From Massilioclostridium coli (GTDB lineage: Bacteria > Bacillota > Clostridia > Oscillospirales > Ruminococcaceae), in assembly GCF_900095865.1 (NCBI RefSeq), contig NZ_FMIZ01000007.1, forward strand, positions 310,001 through 374,000: 64,000 bases of DNA. The letters are read 5' to 3'. Shown piece by piece: positions 43,990 through 52,233 of the stretch. The translations under genes and the position numbers were made by a program. The notes under the pieces are model-generated. The model had not been told where the DNA came from. It ran no database searches and saw only the letters and a program-made list of their open reading frames with translations. Every line of letters begins with the position of its first letter. Position 1 is the stretch's first letter.

Positions 43990-44652
43990 ATGAAAATATT
44001 TATTATAGAAGATGAACCGGCTATCCGTGAGGAGCTTACTCAGTTTCTCGAAAAATATGGATACCAGTGCCGCAGTAGCGAGGATTTTCACAATATTACA
44101 GAATGTGCGTTGTCATCGGGGGCGGAGCTCATATTGGTAGACATCAATCTGCCCTATCAGGACGGATTTCAAGTGTGCAGAGAAATCCGTCAACAATCGA
44201 ATATTCCCATTATCGTGCTTACTAGCAGAACCAGCGATTTTGATGAACTAATGAGCCTGAATATTGGAGCTGATGATTTTATCTCAAAGCCCTATAATGC
44301 ACAGGTTTTGTTGGCGCGCATACAAAAACTTCTGGCGCGAACCTCCGAAGTGCAGAACAATATGATTCTCATCCATAAGGGTTTAGCCTTAAACCTGCTG
44401 AAAGCAGAAATCAGTTATAACGGACAGAAGAAAACGCTCACCAAAAATGAAATGGGAATCTTACGTCTGCTCATGGTGAATAAAGGGAATATCATTCCCC
44501 GTGACGCTATTATTGACGAGTTATGGCAAAGTGAGGAATTTATAGACGAAAACACTTTGAATGTGAATATTGTTCGTCTGCGGAAAACGCTTGTTGAAAT
44601 AGGACTGCCGGATTATCTGGAAACCAAACGTGGATTAGGGTATTGCGTATGA
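43990..44652 (+). CDS. bceR: BceR-like response regulator
   Basis: A 220-residue OmpR-family regulator: IFIIEDEPAIREEL, phospho-acceptor Asp in AELILVDINLPYQDGF, then IIVLTSRT and FISKPYN. The C-terminal winged helix is KTLTKNEMGILRLLMVNKGNIIPRDAIIDELW with TLNVNIVRLRKTL. ATG 43990 begins the conserved MKIFIIEDE; ATG 43978 in frame is an alternative. It is coupled to the BceS-like kinase (ATGA) and should bind the inverted repeat at 45685-45703. Confidence 0.9.
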   Translation: MKIFIIEDEPAIREELTQFLEKYGYQCRSSEDFHNITECALSSGAELILVDINLPYQDGFQVCREIRQQSNIPIIVLTSRTSDFDELMSLNIGADDFISKPYNAQVLLARIQKLLARTSEVQNNMILIHKGLALNLLKAEISYNGQKKTLTKNEMGILRLLMVNKGNIIPRDAIIDELWQSEEFIDENTLNVNIVRLRKTLVEIGLPDYLETKRGLGYCV

Positions 44653-45665
44653 AGTTTACAGCATATATTTTGGATTGCTTTTTTTCATTGATCTGTATGT
44701 TGGTGGCAGCTCTCTTGCTGTTTGGCCTGCTCTGGCTGATTGATATTCCAGTAGTTTTTATCTTGTTGGCAGAAGCTATCGTTGTTATAACCTTTATTGT
44801 TTTGCTGGTATATGATTTTTTTCGCAAACGCAGCTACTATAATTTGCTATATAAAATGATGAAACAGGTAGATGAAAAGACTCTATTGGGAGAATTTTTA
44901 ACACAACCACATTTTTTAGAAGGACAGATTCTGGTGGATATTTTGAGGCGTTGCAATAAATATCAGAACGACCAGATTTCTGACGCAAAGCAGGCCAACC
45001 GTGAATATCGTGAATACATTGATTCATGGGTGCATGAGATCAAAACACCTATTACTTTGGCGCGACTGATGATTGAGAATGAAAAAAATCCTACAACATT
45101 ACGAATTGATGATGAACTCCGCAAAATAGACACCTATGTGGAACAGGTGCTTTATTATGCTCGTAGCACAGATGTTGAAAAAGATTTCAAGGTTGAAAAA
45201 ACTACGCTGCAGATCCTTGTAAATGCAGCATTAAAAAATTATTCCAAGCCTTTGATTCAGGCGGGCGGGAAACCGGTATTTTGCAGATTAGACATTCCAG
45301 TTTTTGCTGACAGCAAAAGCTGTACCTTTGTGATTGGGCAAATTATTTCAAATGCTATCAAATACCGGAAAGACAGCCTGCAAATTGTTTTTTCCGGTCA
45401 AAAGGAGAAAAATGCTGTAATTCTCACGATTTCGGACAACGGTATTGGTATTTTAGCAGCGGATTTACCCCGTATTTTCGATAAAGGCTTTACCGGATAT
45501 AATGGACGCCATTGCTCCAAATCAACCGGAATCGGATTGTATTTAAGTCAAAAGCTATGCAGAAAAATGAATATATATCTCTCTGTTTCTAGCGTTCTCG
45601 GACAGGGAACCACCATAACTATGTCTTTTCCAACGGAGAGTTATTTGCAGGAGGCGGGGGTGTGA
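44649..45665 (+). CDS. bceS: BceS-like intramembrane-sensing histidine kinase
   Basis: A 338-residue kinase with two N-terminal helices (about 5-30 and 36-58) joined by only a few residues. It therefore has no extracellular sensor and should receive its signal from the BceB permease, as in BceRS-BceAB systems. The H-box is SWVHEIKTPITLARLMIENE (phospho-His about 124). The ATP-binding region has FVIGQIISNAIKYRK, DNGIGI and STGIGLYLSQKL. The length matches BceS proteins (about 335). Confidence 0.92.
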   Translation: MKFTAYILDCFFSLICMLVAALLLFGLLWLIDIPVVFILLAEAIVVITFIVLLVYDFFRKRSYYNLLYKMMKQVDEKTLLGEFLTQPHFLEGQILVDILRRCNKYQNDQISDAKQANREYREYIDSWVHEIKTPITLARLMIENEKNPTTLRIDDELRKIDTYVEQVLYYARSTDVEKDFKVEKTTLQILVNAALKNYSKPLIQAGGKPVFCRLDIPVFADSKSCTFVIGQIISNAIKYRKDSLQIVFSGQKEKNAVILTISDNGIGILAADLPRIFDKGFTGYNGRHCSKSTGIGLYLSQKLCRKMNIYLSVSSVLGQGTTITMSFPTESYLQEAGV

Positions 45666-45684
45666 ACCCCGCCTTTTTCAAACC

Positions 45685-45720
45685 TTACATTCTGGTAATG
45701 TAAATGTAATCTGATATAAT
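45685..45720 (+). promoter_or_regulatory. BceR-type operator and promoter of the transporter
   Basis: TTACATTCTGGTAATGTAA (45685-45703) is a perfect 7-base inverted repeat with a 5-base centre. It ends 11 bases before a TATAAT (45715-45720) and overlaps the -35 position. TNACA/TGTNA-type repeats at that place are the known binding sites of BceR-like regulators. It precedes the ATPase gene at 45792. Confidence 0.82.
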
Positions 45721-45791
45721 GGCAGCATAAAATCCTCTGTGATAAACTAAAAAACACAAAAGTAAAATGCTTTTGAGAAAGGAGACGAATA

Positions 45792-46562
45792 ATGGATGAT
45801 ACAATTTTACGGGTGGATGACATTCAAAAGTTTTATGGCAATAAAGGAAATCTGACAAAAGCCATTGACCATGTTTCTTTTTCTGTGCGCAAGGGTGAAT
45901 TTCTTGGTATTATGGGTTCTTCCGGTTCCGGAAAAACCACGTTGCTCAACTGCATTTCCACGGTTGATACCGTTACTAGCGGCCGTATTTATGTAGAGGA
46001 AAAAGATATTACAACACTGCATGGTTCGCAGCTTGCCGATTTCCGGGGAAAGAAACTGGGATTTATATTTCAGGATTTCAACCTTTTGGATACGCTGACG
46101 GCTTATGAAAACATCTCTCTGGCCTTGTCTATCTCTGGGACAAAACCATCTGAAATTCAAAAGCGTGTTCCTCAAATTGCCGAAGCACTGAATATTCAAG
46201 AAGTTCTGAACAAATATCCCTATCAAATGTCCGGCGGACAGCAGCAGCGTGTGGCCGCTGCGAGAGCAATGGTGACGAATCCAGCGTTGGTATTGGCTGA
46301 TGAACCGACTGGAGCGTTGGATTCCAATTCTTCCCGAATGCTACTTACCATGCTCACCGAGTTGAATGAGAGTCTTGCTGCAACGATTCTCATGGTTACC
46401 CATGACGCATTTTCCGCAAGCTATTGCCACCGCATTCTATTTATTAAAGATGGGAAGGTGTTTAATGAATTACACCGTGGGACGGATACACGCAAAGAAT
46501 TTTTTGCGAAGATTTTGGAGGTGGTTTCCGTCTTGGGAGGTGAGCAGAATGACCTTTTTTAA
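45792..46562 (+). CDS. bceA: BceA-like ABC transporter ATPase
   Basis: A 256-residue ATPase starting at ATG 45792. Walker A is GSSGSGKTT (about 41-49), the Q-loop is FIFQDFNLLDTLTAYENI, the signature is [17 protein letters not shown], Walker B is LVLADEPTGALDS, and the H-loop is MVTHDAFSA. The sequence places it in the peptide-7/BceA group. It binds the 671-residue permease encoded next and frees lipid II-cycle intermediates from bacitracin or lantibiotics. It overlaps bceB by 14 bases. Confidence 0.93.
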   Translation: MDDTILRVDDIQKFYGNKGNLTKAIDHVSFSVRKGEFLGIMGSSGSGKTTLLNCISTVDTVTSGRIYVEEKDITTLHGSQLADFRGKKLGFIFQDFNLLDTLTAYENISLALSISGTKPSEIQKRVPQIAEALNIQEVLNKYPYQMSGGQQQRVAAARAMVTNPALVLADEPTGALDSNSSRMLLTMLTELNESLAATILMVTHDAFSASYCHRILFIKDGKVFNELHRGTDTRKEFFAKILEVVSVLGGEQNDLF

Positions 46563-48564
46563 GTTGGTTCTCAAAAATGTCCACAAAAATATTAAGGATT
46601 ATTTGATTTACTTTCTTACTTTGACACTTTCGGTCAGTTTATTCTATGCGTTTAATTCCATTTCCAATCAACCGTTTTTTTCAGAAATGGGAATGACACG
46701 CACCCTTTTATACGAACAACTGGGTGTTATGATTTCTGCGCTTTCTATGGTGATTGCAATCGTATTGGCATTTCTAATTATTTATGCTAATCAGTTTCTT
46801 TTGAAACGGCGAAAAAAAGAATTAGGCATTTATATGATGCTCGGTATGAAAAAGGGCCGTATTTCTCGCATTTTTGCAGGTGAAACCTTGTGCGTTGGTG
46901 TGATTGCGCTGCTTATCGGTCTACTTTTAGGCATTGTCTTTTCACAAGTGATTTCGCTAATATCATTGAAACTTTTTGCAGTCAATTTGAATAAATTTCA
47001 GCTTGTGTTTTCAGCCAGTGCATTTAAGCAGACAGTTCTTTGTTTTGCTATTATTTTTGTTATTGTAATGCTTTTCAATGTTCGGTCTGTATCTAGTGTA
47101 AAATTGATTGATTTATTGACCGCAAACCGTAAGAATGAGGACATCAATACGGACAGACATATTGTACCAGTTGTTTTATTCATACTATCATTGGTTTGTA
47201 TTGTGATTTCTGGTATATTGTTTCAAAAGAACGGCATTATGCCCTCACGAGAGAATATATCCTTTCAAATTGCAGGAGGGGCTTTAATTATTGGCACATT
47301 TCTGTTGTTCTATTCACTGTCTGCTATTTTTATGAAGGCAGCCAAAGCCAGAAAATGGTTTTACTTAAAAGGATTAAACACTTTTCTGGTACGCCAGATT
47401 GGAAGTAAACTCCGGACAAATTATTTTATCATGACTGTTATCTGCATATTGCTCACTGTTACAATTAGTGCGGTATCAATCGGCGGTAGCACAGCTATCA
47501 CTATGAATGAACTGGCACAGGCTTCGACACCCTATGATTTGAATGTAACTTCTAATGTAGAAATTGATGGAGATACTAGTATTCAGGATTATCTTACTTC
47601 CTGCAATATACCAATAGCTGATTATGCGAAGAATATGGAACAAATCAGTGTTTACGAAGCCGACATTACCTATGCTGATTTATTTAAAGGGCAGAAAGTT
47701 AACCTTTGGAAAATTGATGAAAGCATTCCAGCTATAGCGGTATCTGTTGTATCTGTTTCTGATTTTAATCGGGCGTTGTCGATGCAGGGAATAAAACCTA
47801 TTGATTTAGATGATGGAAAATATTTGATAAACTGCAATTATGAAGGAACTTATCAGTATATTCTAGCGGCGTTGCAAAATCACCCGGAAATCACTATAAG
47901 AGGAACCAATTTAGAACGAGCATCAAATGAACCTTTGCAGGAAACCTATATGATGACTTCTGTTGGAAACAATGACAGAGGAACTTTAATTGTTCCTGAT
48001 CGTGTTGTAACTGCACTCAAAAAAGAGGTTAATGTTTTATTAGTACAATACAAATCAGATACAAATCCTGATAAAATTCTGCAACAGATGATACCGATAG
48101 GATTGGATGAAACACATGGGTATCGGTATTCAGAAAAGAACATGATGTATGATATGTTTTATGGAGTTAATGCTCTTGTAAGTTTTCTTTGCTGTTATAT
48201 TGGCTTGGTATTTTTACTAATCTGTGCGGCACTTTTAGCTTTAAAACAGCTTACAGAAACAACCGATAACATTTATAGGTATGGACTGCTTCAAAAACTT
48301 GGAGCAAATCGCGGACAAATCAACAAGAATCTTTTTATCCAAACAGTGTTATTTTTTGGAATTCCTTTACTTGTTGCGGGAGCCTACTCTGCTTTACTAA
48401 TGAGTAAAGCAATGGAACTTGTTGAAAATTTTATGAATATCCATATCTCAACAAACATTGTACTTACGGTGATTCTTTTTCTTGTTATTTATGGAAGCTA
48501 TTTTCTTGTAACATATCTGTCTTGTAAACGAATGGTTTCAGAACAAAAAAATTTGGAGGTGTAA
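46549..48564 (+). CDS. bceB: BceB-like FtsX-domain ABC permease
   Basis: A 671-residue permease; GGGAGG at 46536-46541 fits ATG 46549 (TFFKLVLKNVHKNIKDYLIYFLTLTLSVS). Ten membrane helices are predicted, with FtsX domains at residues about 60-240 and 550-660. A large extracellular domain of roughly 200 residues (about 345-550, from STPYDLNVTSN) lies between helices 7 and 8, the hallmark of BceB. That domain binds the antibiotic-target complex and signals to BceS. AT-rich codon use differs from the ICE backbone, pointing to separate acquisition. Confidence 0.93.
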   Translation: MTFFKLVLKNVHKNIKDYLIYFLTLTLSVSLFYAFNSISNQPFFSEMGMTRTLLYEQLGVMISALSMVIAIVLAFLIIYANQFLLKRRKKELGIYMMLGMKKGRISRIFAGETLCVGVIALLIGLLLGIVFSQVISLISLKLFAVNLNKFQLVFSASAFKQTVLCFAIIFVIVMLFNVRSVSSVKLIDLLTANRKNEDINTDRHIVPVVLFILSLVCIVISGILFQKNGIMPSRENISFQIAGGALIIGTFLLFYSLSAIFMKAAKARKWFYLKGLNTFLVRQIGSKLRTNYFIMTVICILLTVTISAVSIGGSTAITMNELAQASTPYDLNVTSNVEIDGDTSIQDYLTSCNIPIADYAKNMEQISVYEADITYADLFKGQKVNLWKIDESIPAIAVSVVSVSDFNRALSMQGIKPIDLDDGKYLINCNYEGTYQYILAALQNHPEITIRGTNLERASNEPLQETYMMTSVGNNDRGTLIVPDRVVTALKKEVNVLLVQYKSDTNPDKILQQMIPIGLDETHGYRYSEKNMMYDMFYGVNALVSFLCCYIGLVFLLICAALLALKQLTETTDNIYRYGLLQKLGANRGQINKNLFIQTVLFFGIPLLVAGAYSALLMSKAMELVENFMNIHISTNIVLTVILFLVIYGSYFLVTYLSCKRMVSEQKNLEV

Positions 48565-48567
48565 ACA

Positions 48568-48699
48568 ATGCCAAAGAATATAAATTGGGATGCTGTATTT
48601 CAAAGTATAGTAGATACATGGCTTCCATTGATTGGTGTGGCTGCAGTAATTATCGTGGTTGCTGTAATCGTCTATATTGTGAAGAAAAGGAAAAAATAG
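48568..48699 (+). CDS. 43-residue single-helix membrane peptide
   Basis: ATG 48568 lies three bases after the bceB stop, with TTGGAGG at 48554-48560. Sequence: PKNINWDAVFQSIVDTWLP, then a helix LIGVAAVIIVVAVIVYIV and a KKRKK tail, so it is a type I or tail-anchored peptide. It is the last gene of the Bce operon by spacing and orientation. I do not know a named family; a regulatory subunit or stabiliser of the transporter is plausible. Confidence 0.75.
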   Translation: MPKNINWDAVFQSIVDTWLPLIGVAAVIIVVAVIVYIVKKRKK

Positions 48700-48903
48700 T
48701 CCTAAAATTAGCCATACAACGGCAACAGTAAAAATTCGACTAGGGTGTGCCTATTTTATCCTGCGTCGGCTTTGAATATTAAAGCTGGCGCTGTATTTTC
48801 TGCTTTTTATAAATCTCTATGAAATCTTCAAAAATAGGATTTAATATAAAGGAAAAGGAACTTTAATTTTGTAAAAAAGTCATACAAAAGGAGGAAAACG
48901 GGA

Positions 48904-49272
48904 ATGAAAAAGATTTTGATTGTTGATGATGAAATATCATTTTTAGAAATCTTATCCGATGTACTCTCCAAAGATTTCGAGGTTTATACTGCAACTGGGG
49001 TGTTAAATGCTTTATCTGTTCTCAGAGACAAAAGTGTAGATTGTATCTGTTCTGATTTGAACATGAGAGACGGTACAGGTTTGGATTTGTTGGAACAGGT
49101 AAAACAAAAAGGGATGCATGTTCCTTTCATTCTTCTCTCCGGCAGAGAGGACAGTATAGAAATTAAATTAGCAGTTAAAAAAGGGGCTGTTTTTATTTCG
49201 AAAGGAAGCCAGTCAGTGATGAAGAATATTAAAGCAGTTTTGTTATCCAACAAATTTGTTCATTGTATTTAA
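48904..49272 (+). CDS. Stand-alone receiver domain protein
   Basis: A 122-residue protein consisting of a receiver domain only: ILIVDDEISFLEILSDVL (acidic pair), DCICSDLNMRDGTGLDLLEQV (phospho-acceptor Asp about 52), PFILLSGRED (Ser in the switch position) and FISKGSQ (Lys). It has no output domain. The winged-helix protein encoded 44 bases downstream lacks a receiver, so the two together may make a split response regulator. No kinase lies in the same short operon; the neighbouring kinases could serve it. Confidence 0.85.
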   Translation: MKKILIVDDEISFLEILSDVLSKDFEVYTATGVLNALSVLRDKSVDCICSDLNMRDGTGLDLLEQVKQKGMHVPFILLSGREDSIEIKLAVKKGAVFISKGSQSVMKNIKAVLLSNKFVHCI

Positions 49273-49315
49273 TGACATAGCAGTGATTTTGGAAGATTAA
49301 GAAGGTGGTGGTAGT

Positions 49316-49803
49316 ATGGGAAATTAGTTGTGCTAGATATTGAAGAATCAGGAACACAAATATGCGAAAAACTATTATTTCTACTCAATGAAAATCAGAA
49401 ACAAGAACTTATGCAGTTCATCTTTCAGAATAAACACACTTGTGTTGTAACTGATTGTCCCCATTTCTTTTCTTTCTCTGAAAAGAAAGTTACTAATGTT
49501 CCAGATGCTAAAAATGATCCCTTATCTCTTTGCTTGGAACAACGCATTGTAATGGCTCATGGACAAATAATTCAACTGACGGTTAAGGAATTTGACATTC
49601 TTGCCCTGCTGATCCGTAATCCTAAGCGGGTATTTACCTATGAGTTGATAACAGAAATGGTGTGGCGTGAAGAATATGCTACCTACTCTCGCAAGGCAAT
49701 CAATAATCATGTGAGTAATCTGCGGCAGAAATTGAGAATCTTTCCTGACTCACCGGACTATATCAAAAGTGTATATGGGATTGGCTATAAATTCGATCCT
49801 TAA
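49316..49803 (+). CDS. Winged-helix regulator, copy 1, needs -1 frameshift at start
   Basis: About 162 residues. The C-terminal 80 residues are an OmpR-type winged helix (QLTVKEFDILALLIRNPKRVFTYELITEMVW, then NNHVSNLRQKLRIFPDSPDYIKSVYGIGYKF). The N-terminal 75 residues (LVVLDIEESGTQICEKLLFLLNENQKQELMQFIF) are not a receiver but are conserved with copy 2. AAGGTGG precedes ATG 49316, yet the zero frame is ATG GGA AAT TAG. The coding frame is reached by a -1 shift on G-GGA-AAT (49318-49324), giving MGN-LVVLDIEE. GTG 49330 could be a secondary start in frame but without its own site. Confidence 0.75.
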
Positions 49804-49809
49804 AATTAA

Positions 49810-49847
49810 GAACACAAGGCATTGTGACCTTGTGTTCTTTGTTTTTT
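49810..49847 (+). terminator. Rho-independent terminator
   Basis: GAACACAAGG (49810-49819) and CCTTGTGTTC (49828-49837) form a perfect 10-base stem over 8 bases, followed by TTTGTTTTTT. It ends the winged-helix copy 1 transcript. Confidence 0.92.
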
Positions 49848-49870
49848 CAGTGTCCGTAAGGACGCGCAGC

Positions 49871-49969
49871 CGTTACCTGTGGTAACGATCTTGGGGGCTT
49901 GGGGGTTATCCCTCAACAAGCATTTTTGCAGGTTTCTACCTGCAAAAAATCGTAAACATGTACATGTTT
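49871..49969. repeat. Cluster of three palindromes
   Basis: CGTTACC/GGTAACG at 49871-49887; TTTTTGCAGGT/ACCTGCAAAAA at 49923-49948 (11-base arms, 4-base loop); and a perfect 16-base palindrome AAACATGTACATGTTT at 49954-49969. All lie in the 259-base gap before the response regulator at 50063. There is no gene here. The second may terminate transcripts; the last is a good candidate operator. Confidence 0.65.
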
Positions 49970-50012
49970 GCATTGCTTGCCAGCCACATAAATATTCTTT
50001 TTTTAATAGTTT

Positions 50013-50045
50013 CTAAATCAAATCTAAATAAAGGCATGTTATAAT
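50013..50045 (+). promoter_or_regulatory. Promoter of module 3 two-component genes, 11-base boxes
   Basis: CTAAATCAAAT (50013-50023) followed by CTAAATAAAGG (50024-50034), then TATAAT at 50040-50045. The first box starts 27 bases before the -10, overlapping the -35 position. The same box occurs three times at the same distance in the promoter at 52146-52200, suggesting binding of the regulator encoded at 50063. Confidence 0.75.
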
Positions 50046-50062
50046 GCGATTGAGGTGATATT

Positions 50063-50740
50063 TTGGGTAAACGAATTTTAATCATAGAAGATGAAAGAGA
50101 AATTCAGGATATATTAAAGGAATTGCTAACGGATGCGGGTTATGAAGCAACTGCTGCCAGTGATGGACTGGAAGGTATTACATTATTTCAGAAGCAGAAA
50201 TTTGATCTGATCCTATTAGATATTATGATGCCGAAAATCGACGGATATGGAGTGTGTGAAATCATCCGTCAGGAATCCAGCATTCCGATTATTATGTTGA
50301 CTGCACTGGATGAGGAAGAAGCGCAGATCAAAGCCTTTGAATTGAAAGCAGATGACTATATCACAAAGCCGTTTTCTGTAAAATTAGTACTGCTGCGCGT
50401 TGAGGCAGTTTTACGGCGGGTAAAAGAACGCGAATCACAAATGTCAGAAAACATCCTTACCTATGGAAAGGTACGGCTGGATCGGGAAAGTCATTTAGTT
50501 TCTGTTGATGGAATACCTGTGTCCCTCACACATACGGAATATGGGCTGCTGGAACGGTTCATGCTCTATCCTGGACGTGTGTTTACACGGGACAATCTGC
50601 TCAACGAGGTATGGGGGTATGACTTTATCGGGGATGAAAAAACCGTCAACATCCATATCATGAATTTGAGAAGAAAATTAGGAACAGATATTATTGAAAC
50701 GATCAGAGGGGTGGGATACCGGCTTGGGAAAGAAGATTAA
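50063..50740 (+). CDS. OmpR-family response regulator of ABC module 3
   Basis: A 225-residue regulator starting at TTG 50063 after GAGGTG. Receiver: ILIIEDEREIQDILKEL, Asp in FDLILLDIMMPKIDGYGV (about 52), MLTALDEEE and YITKPFS. Winged helix: VSLTHTEYGLLERFMLYPGRVFTRDNLLNEVWGYD with VNIHIMNLRRKLG. It probably binds the 11-base direct repeats at its own promoter and at 52146, activating the ABC genes. The kinase starts inside its last codons. It is VanR-like in sequence but there are no van resistance genes nearby. Confidence 0.92.
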   Translation: MGKRILIIEDEREIQDILKELLTDAGYEATAASDGLEGITLFQKQKFDLILLDIMMPKIDGYGVCEIIRQESSIPIIMLTALDEEEAQIKAFELKADDYITKPFSVKLVLLRVEAVLRRVKERESQMSENILTYGKVRLDRESHLVSVDGIPVSLTHTEYGLLERFMLYPGRVFTRDNLLNEVWGYDFIGDEKTVNIHIMNLRRKLGTDIIETIRGVGYRLGKED

Positions 50741-52106
50741 AAACAGTTTAAGCGCGAAGGTCTTTCTGTGGATTGCAGGTCTGCTCATCCTGTGCAGCCT
50801 GCTGATTTACGGCATGGTGATGATATTCCTGCCCCAAAGCTACACGGTAGTGGCAAGTAGCCGGGTTGAGGCAGAAATGGAACAACTCATTGATACACTC
50901 TCTCAAACCGATTATGACGACGCCGGGGATGTTATCGAACAATTCTGTCAAAGCAATCGGGCTTCTGTGATCTTGAACGATGGAATCAATATGTACACCT
51001 TCGGCACAGTGGATGAGCAGAGTGTAGAGCGTGGAGAAGTTATGACGACCGCAGTAGATGTGAAGTTTGCGGATCGGAATGGGAACTATTATCTCAGCAT
51101 TACAGCGGCTGTTTCTGCCGGTAAGGAACTGACTATGGCTTTTCTGGAGCTGTTGCCCCTTTTGTTGCTGCTGATTCTGCTTATCTCAGCATTAGGAGCG
51201 TTCCTATGCAGCCGGGTACTGGTGCGGCCCATATTGGAGATCAGCTGGGTTTCCAAACGGATGGCGAACCTGGACATGACCTGGGAGTGCAAAGTGGACC
51301 GTAACGATGAATTGGGCGTCCTCGCCAACAGCCTGAACCTTATGGCAAAGCGCCTGGACGCCGCTATGAAGGAATTGGAGCATGCCAACCAAAAGCTGCG
51401 GGAGGACATGGAGCATATTACCGAGCTTTCCCGCCAGCGCCGGGATTTTTTCGCCGCTGCTTCCCATGAGTTGAAAACGCCTATCACCATACTGAAAGGC
51501 CAGATTGAGAGCATGATCCTGGGCATCGGCAAATACAAGGACACAGGGAATGTGCTGCCGTGGACCCTCAAGGAAGTGGAAAACATGGAGCGGCTGGTCA
51601 AGGAGATCCTTGCCATCTCCAAAATCGAGATGGAGGGCCTGGCGGGAAAAACGAAGCAGGTGCCGCTGACGGATACATTCTCAAAAGTCACGGGAGCACT
51701 GCTCCCGCTGGCCCGGGAGCGGCAAGTCGCCATCCATTCCCAGCTTGCATGGGATGTCACGGTATGGGGCAATGCCTCCTTGTTGGAAAAGGCCGTTCAC
51801 AACATCCTGAGCAACGCCATCCGCCATTCGCCGGAGGGCGCGGAGGTCTTTATCCATCTCACGCCTTCTTCCCTAACTGTAACCAATACCGGCGCTTCTA
51901 TCCCGGAGGAAGATCTATCCATGCTGTTCACGCCTTTCTACCGGGTGGAAAAATCCCGGAACAAATCTACCGGCGGCAGCGGCCTAGGGCTGTACCTTGT
52001 AAAGACGATTCTGGAACTGCACGGGTTCCGGTATCGCGTGCAGAACACGGAACAGGGTGTGGAGTTTACGGTGGAATTTTGTTATAATCTAGTTAGCAAC
52101 AAATAG
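50724..52106 (+). CDS. Sensor histidine kinase of ABC module 3
   Basis: About 460 residues; TTG 50724 (GKKIKNSLSAKVFLWIAG) lies 17 bases before the regulator stop. Helix 1 is about 10-32, the extracellular sensor about 33-140, and helix 2 about 145-168. A HAMP domain follows (VLVRPILEISWVSKRMANLD). The H-box is RRDFFAAASHELKTPITILKGQ (phospho-His about 253). The N-box (KAVHNILSNAIRHSPEG) and GGSGLGLYLVKTILELHG are intact. GC content rises within this gene relative to the regulator, possibly a recombination joint. Confidence 0.9.
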   Translation: MGKKIKNSLSAKVFLWIAGLLILCSLLIYGMVMIFLPQSYTVVASSRVEAEMEQLIDTLSQTDYDDAGDVIEQFCQSNRASVILNDGINMYTFGTVDEQSVERGEVMTTAVDVKFADRNGNYYLSITAAVSAGKELTMAFLELLPLLLLLILLISALGAFLCSRVLVRPILEISWVSKRMANLDMTWECKVDRNDELGVLANSLNLMAKRLDAAMKELEHANQKLREDMEHITELSRQRRDFFAAASHELKTPITILKGQIESMILGIGKYKDTGNVLPWTLKEVENMERLVKEILAISKIEMEGLAGKTKQVPLTDTFSKVTGALLPLARERQVAIHSQLAWDVTVWGNASLLEKAVHNILSNAIRHSPEGAEVFIHLTPSSLTVTNTGASIPEEDLSMLFTPFYRVEKSRNKSTGGSGLGLYLVKTILELHGFRYRVQNTEQGVEFTVEFCYNLVSNK

Positions 52107-52145
52107 TAATTTGTCCGTCAGATTTTACCTGCTCTCATTAAAAAA

Positions 52146-52200
52146 CTAAATCAAAATTAAATCAAATCTAAATCAAAAATAAACCGTCCTTTTGTATGAT
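52146..52200 (+). promoter_or_regulatory. Promoter of the ABC module 3 with three 11-base boxes
   Basis: CTAAATCAAAA (52146), TTAAATCAAAT (52157) and CTAAATCAAAA (52168) are head-to-tail with an exact 11-base period, followed by TATGAT (52195-52200). The last box overlaps the -35 position, as in the promoter at 50013. This is the pattern of OmpR-type activator sites. Confidence 0.82.
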
Positions 52201-52233
52201 GGAAGCACCATCAAATGAAAGGACGGTGTTTTT

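Noticed and set aside
50063..52106. Possible VanRS of a glycopeptide resistance operon
   Set aside because: The regulator and kinase are VanRS-like in sequence, but the next genes are FtsX permeases and an ATPase. No vanH, ligase or vanX-type gene is present.
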